A stretch of DNA of 64,000 nucleotides, from NCBI RefSeq assembly GCF_021155765.1, contig NC_060106.1, positions 16,146,031-16,210,030 of the forward strand. The letters run 5' to 3'. The notes under the pieces were generated by a model, which did no database searches, was not told where the DNA came from, and worked only from the letters and a program-made list of their open reading frames with translations. Made by a program: the position numbers and the translations under genes. The stretch comes from Diprion similis (lineage: Eukaryota; Arthropoda; Insecta; Hymenoptera; Diprionidae). Of this stretch, positions 25,660 to 38,400 are shown piece by piece. Each line of letters begins with the position of its first letter. The first letter of the stretch is position 1.

Positions 25660-28621
25660 TACCGGGCACTGAACGAAGCCAATAATAACTCGCAATAATT
25701 GTTGATCCATTGACTAAATTATAATACAAGGAATCAACTCTCGTATAGAGCTTTTGAAATTGAACCATAAGCAAGGTGCTTATGGCTTCTGCGTAGATCA
25801 CAGGAGGATAGTGACGGCAGTTAAATAATTAAATAATAATAAAATGGACTATAGTTTTAATCGACCCCTGCCTTCGTCCAAAAGAAGACAAATGTATGAG
25901 TTGATGAATCTTTTAGGGCTTATTTAGTGTTTATAGCAGTGATTTATTACTGCAATTTTTTACGGTTTGCCTTAATAATTTTGATCGACAAATAATAACA
26001 AACTTACAAGTCGCTGCGTGCACTATAGGGTGCTGCGATGATCTGTTACAGTGTGCAAGCAGAGCAATTGAGAAAATTTTTTGTTATGCAGAAGAGGAAG
26101 CATATCAGACAACTGTTATAAATAAATAATTGTTGACATAGACATTAAATGAGACATATTTGTTAGTTTGGGATGAGTGCAATGACGAAGTTTGTTAGTT
26201 CTGTCCTCTAACTTTCGAATGGATGCGAAATAAACACGTGTTGTCACAATTGTTTCTAGCCAGACATCGAAGTGCAAGCTACGTCATTACTTGTTAGAAA
26301 GTACACTTAAGTACTCGTTGTTATAGTGCAGATGAGGAGTTCTGGAGCTTTGTATTAATAATAATCAAACCTCCCTAATAATCTGCATTTAAACGTTTCA
26401 AAATGTTAATTCAGGGTTCTTCTAAAATTTAGAGCCCGACATAGATCGTCGTTGACGACTATTAATAGCAAAATTAAATTTTCCGTGATAAATTCCAATT
26501 TCTCTTGTAACTCAATAGTTACATGCTTTTTGTACTGATTTAAAATATCAATATAATAGGGATGTACACGACGATACATGAGCATCGGGCAAATGAATAG
26601 TTAACTATTGGCAATAATCATTGACGGTATTTGCGAACGCTCATTTGGATTTTCTCATCAATAACATCGTGTATGGTCTTGAAACTCATTATGTTTGATG
26701 GACCTATACAGCTCAGCAAATTTTACAATACTTATGGTGATGGTGCAACAGTTTACAATTTACAGCTTGAATATATTTAATTATTTGTTTTAAGACTACA
26801 GTATTTATTTTTGTACAGCCCCAGAATTGAGTTATATAATGTAGTTAAAAAAAAGTATGAAGGAGCTAAATTTTTAAATCCTTATAATCTTTTGGAATTC
26901 GTACGTAAGTAATAACTTTGTAGTAGCTCTATGCACGAAGATCAGTGTTTCGTGTACCCTCTCGTAATCTATTGATGCCTGGTGATGCGGAATTGTTTTT
27001 GTCCCAACACTGCAGATTGACTGCCATTTAACAAGCGTTAGCAATTACGGTCAATCTTCAATTAGACGGCCGGCAAACAGAAGATCGTTACCATTATAAT
27101 GGCACCGCTATTAACCTTTGAATTTTACAAAGAATATTTCAACTTTGTTTTTTTTTTTTGTTGACACTTTCTAATTTATGAGGCATCAATTAATAATTCA
27201 TGGACATTCTTCAGAGTACTATAACTGGTAGTTGAAAATAATATCTACTACTATGTATTTCAAACAATATGTGCTGTGCTGTGCTGATATAAAGGCCGTT
27301 AGAATATTACGACTTTTTATAGTTTTAAAATATTACGTTCCATTACTTTCAAACGTTGATCATGTAAGGTCACATGGCAAAAATTTTTAAACCCCCGTAT
27401 TTTCAAAATAAATGGTACTCATAGTATGTGTCTGAAAAATCTAATCTTCACAGGGGTGACCCATTGCTCGCCTTGATCTTTTATCGCAGTATTTTCAAAT
27501 GAATCAAAACATTTCTTTAAAGCAATTTTAGATACTGAACTAGACATCATTCCTGACGCTAAATAGTTGAAGCATTACGTTTTAGAACTGTATAAGATGG
27601 AGTGAATGATTTTTCGTTATTGTAAAGTACCTAAGTTAAAGGTTTATTGTAAAGACTGTTCATTAAGTATTTGCCGTGCAAACCACTATTGATACTGCAA
27701 ATATTTTCGCATTACTTCATACATTTGTAGCTTGAGAGTGAATCTGATAGGCAGTGTTGAGGTACACCAGATAACGAAATTAAAAAAAAAGTATTAGACA
27801 ATTTCAACAATTTTCTATGTCATGCGTACATGTATAAAGTATGTTCCCTTTAAGAGCGCGAGACCTTCCTCCATTCCGATACACTTTCAACTATATGACA
27901 TTACTATGAATTGTCCATTGCTTTGTAGAGAATTATGACATAATATACAACACAAATCTTTGTTATACATCAGTTTCTTCCTTTCTTTGTGTATTAATCA
28001 GAAAAAAAATCTAATTACAACTCCCGAAATCCAAGACTTGATTCTCTTGTTTGTGAAATCGTCAAACCGACTTATTCCTTATTTATTACCTACTACTTCA
28101 ATCTTCTAGCGATATTTTTACGCCTAAAATTATTGAATGACAAATGAATTCACTTAGAAAAATATTGTAGTTACAATATTTCAATAGGGTTTCAATTGTA
28201 ATGAAAGTGCAGCAACAGTGAAAACAAAACTGATTATACCAACCATCCCGAGGATGTATTTTTTATTAAGCACAACAGAACATTACATGGACTTTTTGTG
28301 GAATAGTGTAAACATTAAACGAAGTTGATGCTGCTTTGAACTTACATTATAACGTTATTTGGGGAACAGGATTCTTTATTATTTTAGTTTGTCGAGTTTT
28401 GAATTACGTATTCTCAAAATTTCATAACTGAAATGTACCATAAAATTTATTCAAATTTTTTAGAGATCAAGTTTAACCTGCTGTAAGCTGCTTTTGATCT
28501 CTGCGGAGATAGAACATATTAGGCAATACTCAAGGATCCTGTACCCTTTGAGGGAAAATGAGTGGCAAGTGAAATAAATTGAAGTTCAAGATTAGTTGGA
28601 ATAGGCGTTTATTGTTTAAAT
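25660..28621. other. GALNT1 3' UTR and tail-to-tail intergenic DNA
   Basis: AT-rich DNA between two convergent genes. AATAAA words at 25838-25843 and 26229-26234 could end the GALNT1 transcript. A minus-strand AATAAA (TTTATT on +, 28608-28613) lies only about 9 bases beyond the RpL37A stop and is a good candidate for its poly(A) signal. Nothing else is recognised. Confidence 0.5.
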
Positions 28622-29798
28622 TTACTGTTCCTTAACTTCACGCAGACGACGGACAGCTGACCTGACTGAAGCAGCTGCTGTGGTAGAATAAACCCAGGCA
28701 CCTCCTGCTACAGTCCTCTTACAACGTTTGCAAGACCAAATGCCAACTACGCTTCGCTTCATCGCATCCTGTGAAGTGATGGAAAGAGTTACGATTACAG
28801 TTTGGATTATAGAGTTGAGAAAGTGAAAGCTTAACAGTGATATGGCAGAAGAATAGTTGGACATCTATGTAATTGAGAATTCATTATGTTTTGTGCTTAT
28901 CTAATTGCAAATTCGACTTACAAAAAAAATAATAACGCACTGAGTGCAAATTCCCTAGTTTACAACCAATTAATACGCAAGCAAACTAATGAAACCGCAA
29001 TCAGTGCACACTTTTGCTAGAAGTCGAGTTTGCCAGAAGTGGATGTTTTAAACAAAACATCTACTCACCTTGCCACAAAACGTGCAAGTATATTTGCTGT
29101 GTTGTGTGATTTCCATTTTCTTGACCATTTTTCTGAGGGAGGCACCATAACGGGTACCATATTTCCCGGTGATTCCAACCTTCTTTGTACGCTTGGCCTG
29201 TAATATAAGATATGAGGAATTAAGTATCCAATTTCAAAGTATTTTGAAACTTGCACTGTAACTGGGAAACAAATGGTGGGAGAAAGATAAACAGCAATGA
29301 AGCACACATTCGTTCAGATAGCTGGAGATTAATTTGAACGAAATTTGATGAATTTTTGCAGTTATATTTTGCTAGCAATTGTGAATATCCATATAAATGT
29401 GACACCATGTGTTGTGGTTAAGCCAATTTTTCTGACACTGGCTTTTAACTAGAGAAAGGCACCAGCTAGTTGAAATTGCACGGTAGTATTACACTTTGAA
29501 ATTTGAACTACAGCACTTTGAACACTTCTAAGCACTTGTTACCTTATCTTAGAAGTGAAAATTTGTCATTATTTGTTAAAAAGTAGAATTTTGATTGTCA
29601 CATAACCACACATGAGTAAACCGCGATAACCTAACCTAACAACAATTTGACGCTATTGAAAACTCGTGAATTTGTGAATCTGGTTATAAAATATTGCCGT
29701 GAATTCGTGTACGAGCAATTTGAGAAAACAATGGTTTACAACATGTAACATATTTTTCACCGATTTCGTATTAAATACACGATTGCCTATCTTACCAT
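28622..29798 (-). CDS. RpL37A: 60S ribosomal protein L37A (eL43)
   Basis: Minus-strand exons: 29798-29796 (ATG only), 29197-29069 and 28768-28622. They give 92 aa, exactly the length of human RPL37A. The chain begins with [20 protein letters not shown] and ends in RRLREVKEQ. The zinc-ribbon cysteines C39-x2-C42 and C57-x2-C60 and the TVAGGAW motif are all present. The protein is a structural part of the large ribosomal subunit. The ATG-only exon is inferred: exon 2 starts with Ala-Lys-Arg directly after an acceptor (TTACAG), and the best upstream ATG (ACAAA ATG|GTAAGA) is 598 nt away, next to a TOP-like start. A weaker alternative initiator ATG|GTGTCA lies near 29411. The promoter is shared head to head with DHX36. 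Confidence 0.93.
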
Positions 29799-29830
29799 TT
29801 TGTACAAGTTCCGACGACCGTCAAAAGAAC

Positions 29831-29841
29831 CGGAAAAAGAG
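29831..29841 (-). promoter_or_regulatory. 5'-TOP-like transcription start of RpL37A
   Basis: On the minus strand the sequence is CTCTTTTTCCG, a C followed by a pyrimidine run, placed 33-43 nt before the inferred initiator ATG. Terminal oligopyrimidine starts are the hallmark of ribosomal-protein mRNAs and link their translation to mTOR/LARP1 signalling. That is family knowledge; the exact start base is inferred. Confidence 0.55.
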
Positions 29842-30239
29842 ATGTTTTGCTATGAACAGGGATTTGGCGGAAACACGACATTATCAAAGTCAAGAGTACT
29901 TGTATTTAGCCCGATTTTGAACTTTATCTATGATTCAGTGAGCAAGTATTGAAAATCTGCTTGAATTACTAAAAAAAAAATTTAACTCAGTTAAAATATA
30001 TGCATTACAATGACCAATTTTACGATTCGCAAAATTCAAAGATACAAGTTTCCTACTACGTGTTACGACACACCGTTTCAACTCACACGGCAGTATAGGC
30101 CTATAAGTTGTCTGTGAGTATAGGAGCACCTGTCCTGTCGTATAAGTGTCTGTGTTCTGTCGTATCTCCGCTGAGTCGCCTGACGTGCGATATATGCGTA
30201 AATATATTTAACAACTAATAATATTCGTAGATATAGAAG
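29842..30239. promoter_or_regulatory. Bidirectional promoter between RpL37A and DHX36
   Basis: About 400 bp separate the inferred RpL37A start (-) from the DHX36 ATG (+), so the two genes must share this space for their promoters. No TATA box is evident. The plus-strand frame that spans part of it (29699-29920) has no protein character. Confidence 0.5.
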
Positions 30240-33200
30240 ATGTCTTATCGACATGGACGCGGAGCAAGAAATGCATACGGTTCGTATCGTCAAAGAGAGA
30301 GTTCCGAAGATACTCATGGTAAGTTTCACAGTAGACTACTGTTTTTAGGTTATGTTATGTTACTGTTGTTGAAATCATACTCTACTGTTTGTGATATTTA
30401 TATTTTGCGCTACTTCACAATTAGCTTTACTTGATCGTGAAATAAATCGATTTCCACGGAGTTGTGAATTTCACTATTGTTTGCCAGCAATATTCTGCAA
30501 CGACCAGTATTTGATGAGTTTTGACACACATCCTGTTGTATTTTGTTATAAGTCGAATTCAAATTCTCTGAATTATTATTAAATAATTCACGTACGGATG
30601 TAATGCCTATGGTATGAAAAATTTGCGCAAATTCTACTCAACTTGTGTCACACAAGAACTGAACAACTATATACTTCTATGTTTCAATAGTTGAATATAA
30701 CTTCATGTTTATTTTTTTTACAGATGGTTCTAGCCACAATGCAGGAAATAGACAGAGTCGCGGGTCGGCTCAAGGAAGCCGAGGTAGGGGACGCGGCGGT
30801 CATCCTCCGTGGCTAAAAGGAAAAGAGATAGGGCTTTATTACAAGAAAAAGTCACAGAGTTCACAGAGACCGACGCATGCCATTAAATTGAATCCGCACA
30901 TTGAAAGAAAAATTAAAAACCTGTTAGAGTCGATGCCAAGTACAAATTTCAGGCCAGTTTCTGGGACAGGAATGTACGATGGTATTGATAGCAAGCTCAA
31001 GGCTAGGTATGATCACATTAATGACTCACATTTCAAAAAAAATTTCCTGGAAATTGTGTCTGGCGATATTCAACAAAATCTCACAAAGTCTATGCTTGCT
31101 AAATCAAAGCTTGTCCAAAATGATACTTATGACAAGAGAGCAATAGAGGAACACAAAGAAAGAGTCGCGTCACCCGGTTATCAAAAAATGTTGAAGTTCA
31201 GGGAAAAATTACCTGCTTTCAAAATGAGGCGGCAAGTCTTGGAGCTCATAGAAAAGAATCAAGTTGTAGTGATAAGTGGTGAAACTGGTGAGTGTTCTAA
31301 CGAAGTATTACATACATTTTCGCAAGAAATATGTTTTGAAAGCTAACGTGTAAGGATAAACAATCATAGACGCATTCCTTGGTAATATCATTTTTAATTA
31401 TTTTTCTTCTTTTCTAAGCGGCTATACATGTTTTCAGGTTGTGGCAAAACGACGCAGGTTGCCCAGTTCATTCTAGACGATCAAATCGAAAGAGGAAATG
31501 GAAGTGTCACAAAAATTATTTGTACTCAACCACGGAGAATATCGGCTATATCCGTAGCTGAACGAGTCGCTGCAGAGAGAGCAGAAAGGCTTGGGTGTTC
31601 CGTTGGCTTTCAAATTAGACTTGAGAAGTAAGAATACTATAGGACAAATAGCCTTACTTTGCTGATGTGATGAAAAGTTTGATTTCGAAAGTTGAATAAA
31701 AAAAAAACATTTATTTTCAGAGAATTGTGCAGAGATTATGCGAGCATATTGTTTTGTACTACAGGCATGTTATTACAATTTTTGCACAGTAACCCAGCTT
31801 TAACTGATTGGTCTCATTTAATTCTTGACGAAATTCATGAAAGGAGCACAGAAAGTGACTTTATTATTACATTGCTGAAACAGATCATTCCACGGGTGAG
31901 TCTTCCGAAATACAAATTGTTCATTTAAAATTGTAGATTAAAAAGCGTCCGGACGTCATTATCTGAAATTTTTGCAGAGACCCAATCTCAAAGTGATTTT
32001 GATGAGCGCTACACTGAATTCTGATCAGTTTTCAAAGTATTACAATAACTGTCCGAATATTCATATACCAGGTTTTACGTATCCTGTGCAAGAATATTAT
32101 TTGGAGGATGTACTCCAGTTTACTCGGTAAGTTGCAAGAAGAGCTACGCTTACTGTACTCTCTGGCAACATAGCCGGTACTAACTTAAAAATTTTATTTC
32201 AGATTCAAATTCCCCCCGCCTCCTGAGATGCCAAATAACCATAGAAAGCACATGAAGAGGTATAAGAATCAGCAAAAAAAATCGGATGATTTCTTAGATT
32301 TTATTCAACCATATTTACGGCATATCGAGTCTGAGGCAGGTACCTTACAAACAGTTGAAATACTTCACTTACTAATTAATTATCTGACGATTTTTTGTTA
32401 ACGATTTACATTTACACAGAGAAAATACCCGCAATTTGTTATCGACCAACTTAGAAATCCAGTGAGCGAAGATTTATCACTCGAACTTATTGCGGAACTG
32501 GTTCACTTTATATGTACAAACGAAGGTCCAGGTGCCATTCTGATATTTTTACCAGGAATGACTGATATTACCAAATTAACAAGAATGCTACTCGAATCTG
32601 GAGAGTATCCATCAAGTGAGTAAAGCTGAGAATTTTTGACAAATAAATAGAGTTTACTTGTTTATCGAATTTACTTTACACTGGACTAATTACCTTGAAA
32701 CGAAGTACGTACATCAAAGCATTCGTTTCTTGTTGGACACAAGTACATCTTTGCTCGAGGAATACGTATTTCAGTAACAGAAATCATTTACTATTCTAGG
32801 TAGGTTTATAGTTTACCCTTTGCATTCACGCCTGCCAACAGTGGATCAGAAACTTGTATTTGAAAGACCTCCAGATCGCGTGAGAAAGATAATAATAGCA
32901 ACATCAATTGCTGAAACGTCCATAACAATAGAAGATGTTGTGTTTGTTATCGATTCTGGTAAAATGAAATTGAATAAATTCGACACCGATAACAATATAG
33001 AAACGTTATTGCCAGAACCCGTCTCTTTGGCCAATGCCAAACAAAGACGTGGGAGAGCTGGAAGGCAAGTTTAATTTTCCCAAAAATGGAAAACTGTTGA
33101 AGTAACTCAATTTTATTCTGAATATGGATGAATTGATAATTACAAAATGTATTTCCTGTTTTGATAGAGTTCAACCTGGCAAATGTTATCACTTATATAC

Positions 33201-35424
33201 AAAAGCGCGAGAAATGACAATGGACGAGTATCCCTTACCAGAAATGTTACGAACAAGATTAGAACAAGTTATACTTCAGGCAAAAATTTTACAGCTTGGT
33301 AAAATAAAGCCATTTTTAGCAAGTGTAATAGATCCTCCAAATGCAAAAGCTGTCGAACTATCTCTTCAGCTACTCATTACTCTAAATGCTCTTGATGAAG
33401 ATGAACAGTTAACACCTCTAGGATATCATTTGGCAAAAATACCACTCGACCCCAGAACAGGTGAGTAGAATATATTTTTTCTGTATCCTGCAAAACTTTG
33501 CTAATCGTTTATACATTTGGTTTTTATTTTTTGTTTTTCTTCTAGGAAAAATGATAATATTGGGAGCAATTTTTTCATGTGTCGAACCAGTATTTTCAAT
33601 CGCTGCTAGTCTGACTTATAAAGACGCGTTTTATTGTCCTTTGGGAAAAGAGGCTGAGGCTCAAAAACGGAAATTGGAACTTGGCTTAGGTCAGTACAGC
33701 GATCACATTGCACTTGCAGAGGCTCTCAGGCGGTTTGAAGAAGCAAAAACCAGGGGGTCTCCAGGATTCTTTTGTAGACAGTATTTTCTTTCCTGGAACA
33801 CTCTCAAGCTTTTAACAGACATGAAGAGTCAGTTCGCCAAGTATCTGTGCGAGATGAACTTTCTTCACAGTGCAAATCCTAATGATGAACGTGCAAACAG
33901 AAATTCAGATAACTTGGCACTGGTTAAAGCTGTGGTTTGTGCCGGACTTTTTCCGAACGTAGCTATTGTTAAGTAAGTCATTCTTCACTTTTGTTTCTAT
34001 GCAGTTTAAAAACTCTTTATTCCACTGTTTAATTCTTGGCTTTTTACAGGTCAGTCAGAAGACACGGCGCAAGCGTTGTTACTCCCCAAGATGGCAAAGT
34101 CAAGCTTCACCCTTCGAGTATAAACGAAAAATGTCAATCCTTTCCCAGCCCTTATTTGGTTTACTTCACCAAGCAGCTATCCTCAGCTATTTATCTGCAC
34201 GACACTACGAGTATTAGCCCTATGGGTTTGATATTTGCAGGTCCAAATAGTAAAATAGGTAAGAGTTCTTCAATGAACGACGCCTGTCTTTAATGAAAAA
34301 AAAAACCAACAGAAATCGATGCTATTCATAGAAGCGGTTTCGATTTTTTTTTTTTTAATATTCTATGTTTACTGCAGTCTGTGCAAGTACGAATGATTTG
34401 ATAGGTAAACAAAATAGTGTCTGGATCACTAAAGAGTTGCGAATTTTATAAAGAAAAAAACTACTATAATGGTCGAATTGATCACCGAAATTCGTGAACC
34501 CTGTAGCTTAATTTTCTATACCGACTTCTGTTTGTTGCAGGAGAACAGAATGGAAAATGTGTTATGGCACTACCAGGTGCCCTCAGCTTTTTATGTGAAC
34601 CGGAAACTGCGTTCATTGTTCAGGTAAAACCTTAAGTGTCTGATACATTCATTCGAGGACAAGGGTCTGTCCATCAAAAAATGTAAATACGTTTTTAACG
34701 GACAAATTCCAGTTGTATTATTGCTACAGCTATCCTAGATACGGGAGAAATCTTTTTTGTCCGATAATAACAATTCACGCCTTGTTTTCAATTTATGCGC
34801 TTATTCAGAAAAGATATTCAAATTTGAAGAATTTCAAACTACCTGTCGGCCCAAACATACTATGATGTAAAATAATATTCAATGCCAGGGTATATTTCAC
34901 GTTATTTAAAACATGAAGGTATAAGCTCTCTAAGCGTTTTAAATTGAATAACACTGTCATATTTTATTTCATTTTTTATTTCTCCCTTGTTATAGAAATT
35001 ACGCGCCAAGCTGGAATGGCTGCTGGGATATAAAATCACTCATCCAGGGACGATAAAATGGGACAGTGACGAAGGGGCGGTCTTGAAGTGAGTATTTGAA
35101 ATTGATTCACCAATAGTATTTTTATCTAAATTACCGTGATTCGCGTGATTAACATTTAAAGATGTTAATAATGCCAAGACTTTTGGGATATCGAATCAAA
35201 TTCTTAACTTTTTCATAATTGAGAGAAGAAATCGCGAAATCTTTCGCAATCTCCTCTAAGTTTTAAAATCATGGTGATTCATGATTGAACGGGATTTTGC
35301 ACGGATCGCATTTTATTTCAGAGGTATGATCGAGCTTGTATCGCAGGGCGATGAGGAGATGGGGCTAGAATCTCGTATGTACCACGTGGGATTTGCCAAT
35401 GAGACATACTCAGATTCTGATTGA
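30240..35424 (+). CDS. DHX36: DHX36/RHAU-type DEAH-box G-quadruplex helicase
   Basis: Coding exons: 30240-30318, 30724-31287, 31438-31627, 31721-31895, 31978-32126, 32203-32335, 32420-32615, 32800-33064, 33168-33460, 33546-33972, 34050-34258, 34541-34623, 34996-35087 and 35322-35424; 985 aa (human 1008). An in-frame TAG at 30234-30236 supports the start. The N-terminus is Gly/Arg rich, followed by the RHAU-specific motif [14 protein letters not shown] (53-66), which stacks on G-quadruplexes in this family. Then come Walker A GETGCGKT (212-219, split by an intron), DEIH (314-317), SAT (346-348) and motif [10 protein letters not shown] (577-584). The HA2/ratchet domain ([17 protein letters not shown]), OB-fold and C-terminal region follow. 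The expected role is ATP-driven unwinding of G4 DNA/RNA and mRNA regulation, in nucleus and cytoplasm. The introns after exons 6 and 8 need GC-AG splicing. Confidence 0.95.
32336..32419 (+). other. GC-AG intron 6 of DHX36
   Basis: The only junction that keeps the helicase frame here joins ...TCT GAG at 32335 to AGA AAA TAC at 32420. The intron then starts GCAGGT and ends TTTACACAG. The nearby GT donor (CAG|GTACCT, four bases downstream) would put the next exon out of frame and give an early stop. The next exon ([11 protein letters not shown]...) lines up with the DHX36 linker before the RecA2 domain. Confidence 0.65.
33065..33167 (+). other. GC-AG intron 8 of DHX36
   Basis: Motif VI ends ...GCT GGA AG|GCAAGT, the textbook consensus of a GC donor (AG|GCAAGT). 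The acceptor TTTTGATAG ends at 33167, and the join restores Arg followed by [10 protein letters not shown]. No GT donor near the site keeps the frame. Confidence 0.85.
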
Positions 35425-38400
35425 TAAATAACGATTCATAACGGTTTAATTTTATATCTATGTGAATAACTCGTGTATTCGTTTGTTGTGTCAATTTTTC
35501 CATTGTGTTAGAAGCTTGGATGTGAGTATTATTCTTGAATTCTGCCTAGAATTAGCACAAAGTTGACGAATCGCAGCAATTTTTTTCGACGCTTGTTCTC
35601 GCATGAATTATATACAGATCATGATAATACTTCCTTAGTAAAGTAAATCTACGTGTATTCCAGTGTTGGAAATAATTGACATTAATTATAGGTAGCGATC
35701 AATTGTTAAATATTAGTTTCTTAATCAAAGAACATTCAATTTTTATCCACTTGAGTCACTGAAAAAAGTGAACCATTTTCAATCTTTGAAGAATCTCGGA
35801 ATGCAACACTCGAGTCACGTATACGGATGTCTGCATCGTCGGGTTTATCCTGTCGAAATAATTAAACAACAAAACAACGCTAATTTTTAAATTCAACTCT
35901 CCGAAATGTAAGATATTTCTGTTGTTATAGATTAAATTGTGATCTTTCATCATCACAAGACTTACGAGTCGAAGTATGTCTTCTTTATGTTACTTTATTA
36001 GAAAATGGCCAGCTACTGTCGTAGTCATGATCCATTATCTGTAACCGCAAATTTGCATCTTCAATATACGGTTTAGACGTAGTTTAGTTATGAGAAGAAT
36101 TAGTTTATGTCCATTGAAACAATAGAAGTTGAAAGTATTGCAAAGATATTATTTTCGTCATTCTAAAACCTCTGAGAAAAATTCCAATTTTCCGTTATTC
36201 TTTGTCTTATTTTCAAATCCCTGTAGTTTTAAAATCCTCGCTATTTTCGTTTCTTGTTTCGGATGATTGCGTACTGCATTTTTTTCGGTATATGTTTGCG
36301 AAGATACGTGCATACAACTCCATAGAATGAGATGGATAGGGACATCCGTGTGATCCTGACTTATGATTATGGCAGCCCGCAGGCGCACGTACTTCAAACG
36401 AGCCAATCATAAGTAAAAGTCACCGCTGAATCGACAACAATATTTCCAATGATGTCCATTGTTGTTTGGAGTTTTAATATAGAATTCATGTTCATATGGC
36501 GTATTTAATTAATGCAATCCACCGCTCAAACACCCGACTTTCCTACCTGATCTGACTGGCTGATTTCCAATTGTATTCCCGACCGCGTATGTTGTTTCTC
36601 CCTGTTTTTCCTGTTTGCTTATTTTATCATTCTTGTTCCTTTATTTCTGCCGTGTCCACCATTCCGCACTGTGACTGACCTGCGGCCAGTTAGCTTCCAG
36701 TGAGTCCTTTACCAACTCAGTCTCAACCTCCACCTTTTCTTCGACATAGGTACCATACGAATGAGAAACTCGTGCCTAATAACAGTGACTAACTTCGAGC
36801 CCCTTTCGACTATAGGGCAAGCATGAAATTTGATCGACAAGAATAATACTTATCCGTTTCTTTCTTCGCAGCAAAACCATAAATTATTTTCTTATTCTTT
36901 CTTTCTTCGAATCAGCAATTTTTGTACATTTATATCCGATGAATTATTTGTCGAACTCGTATATTCTCAGTATTTGTCGTAGTTATATGTTGAAGTACTG
37001 AAGAATTTACTCGATCATTTGGAATTTGATTTTTAATGTCAAACGTCGTTTTAAATCTTAGTTCATCAAATGAGGAAAATATTTTTATGTCTTTATCGGT
37101 ACTGGATGATTAGTTTTCTAACCGTTCTCTTTGCAGATATTATTGAGAAATATTCATGTAATTCCACCCTAATCGTTCACAAATAGCGAAACTTCATTTC
37201 ATCTTCAGATTGAAAATTTATATCTTATCCTGCAAACAAATTACTGGCAAAATTTTTTTTTCACTTTGCATAATGATATACTGACAAATTTATCGCGCTC
37301 CTTGAGCCTGATAAAAACTGTTTCGGGAGTCGGCATATTTCATCTTTGATACTATGATATATCATTATGGTATGAGACCCGAGCCATCTGCCGACGGCCA
37401 TATTTGCTCGCAGACTTGTTTGATTGACAGCGGATGACATCTATTGATAAAAAGGTCGTCAACCTTTTTCTGAACAGATATAACACTGTAGCTCACGTAC
37501 AGCGTCACACATACATTCTAACAGTTCAGCTACAATATCATTGTACATTCCGTCTCGAATGTCAAGGCGTATCGCTTATTACACTTGCATTATTCTGTAC
37601 GTATTATATCGCTGCAGCATTGATTATTCGGCAAGAGTATAATCATCGACGATAAGCTGAGATTAAAATTGAAAATACTTCCTGCCGTCGATATTATAAG
37701 TCTCGAAAGTAAAACAGGCGCGATAAGTGTACGAAACGAATCGTTGCATCGAAAGTGCTCGACGTTTCCTGAATTTAGTCTGATTCTCGAAGTGGAGAGT
37801 TTACGCGGTATCGGGATTTCAATGTATGGGTCTGGCTGAGCAATATGGCGCCGACAAGACTAATCAGCTGATCGTTTGCGATTCATCATATATTCATACA
37901 TTGAGTGAATATACAGCAAAAATTATGGTTAAAAACAAGATTTATCATTCAATACGATCAGCGTACCGTTTTTCGACGCTTTGGATCCCGATATACCAAG
38001 AGAAAGTCAACCAATGTTTAGGGAATCGTGGCTTTCGCGAAAGACAGTTGTGTGTCGAATTTAGCTATTCATTTTAATCAGAAGGATAACGAAAAAGAAA
38101 ACTTCGATGACTCATATCGGAAATCGGATAGCAAGTGAGTCGGAAACTCATGCTGATCGCAACGAAATAAAGATCGGTGGTGCATCCTTGCCGTGGGCCA
38201 CCCGAAAGTCAATGCGGATGAAGAATCTGCAGGGCGCAAAAAGAGGCAAGAAAGTGGCTTACGGGCCAAACGCGTGATGAAGAGGACTGTGGATGTATCG
38301 AGACCTGAACTCCGTTGTGACGATGCATCGGCTGCAGGGGAAGGGAGGTACGATAATTGCGTTTCCTGCGCAGCGTCGTGCATTCTGAGTGGCTTCTGCA

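Noticed and set aside
29628..29640. CCTAACCTAA, resembling the insect telomere repeat
   Set aside because: Only about two units inside an intron; too short to call an interstitial telomere array.
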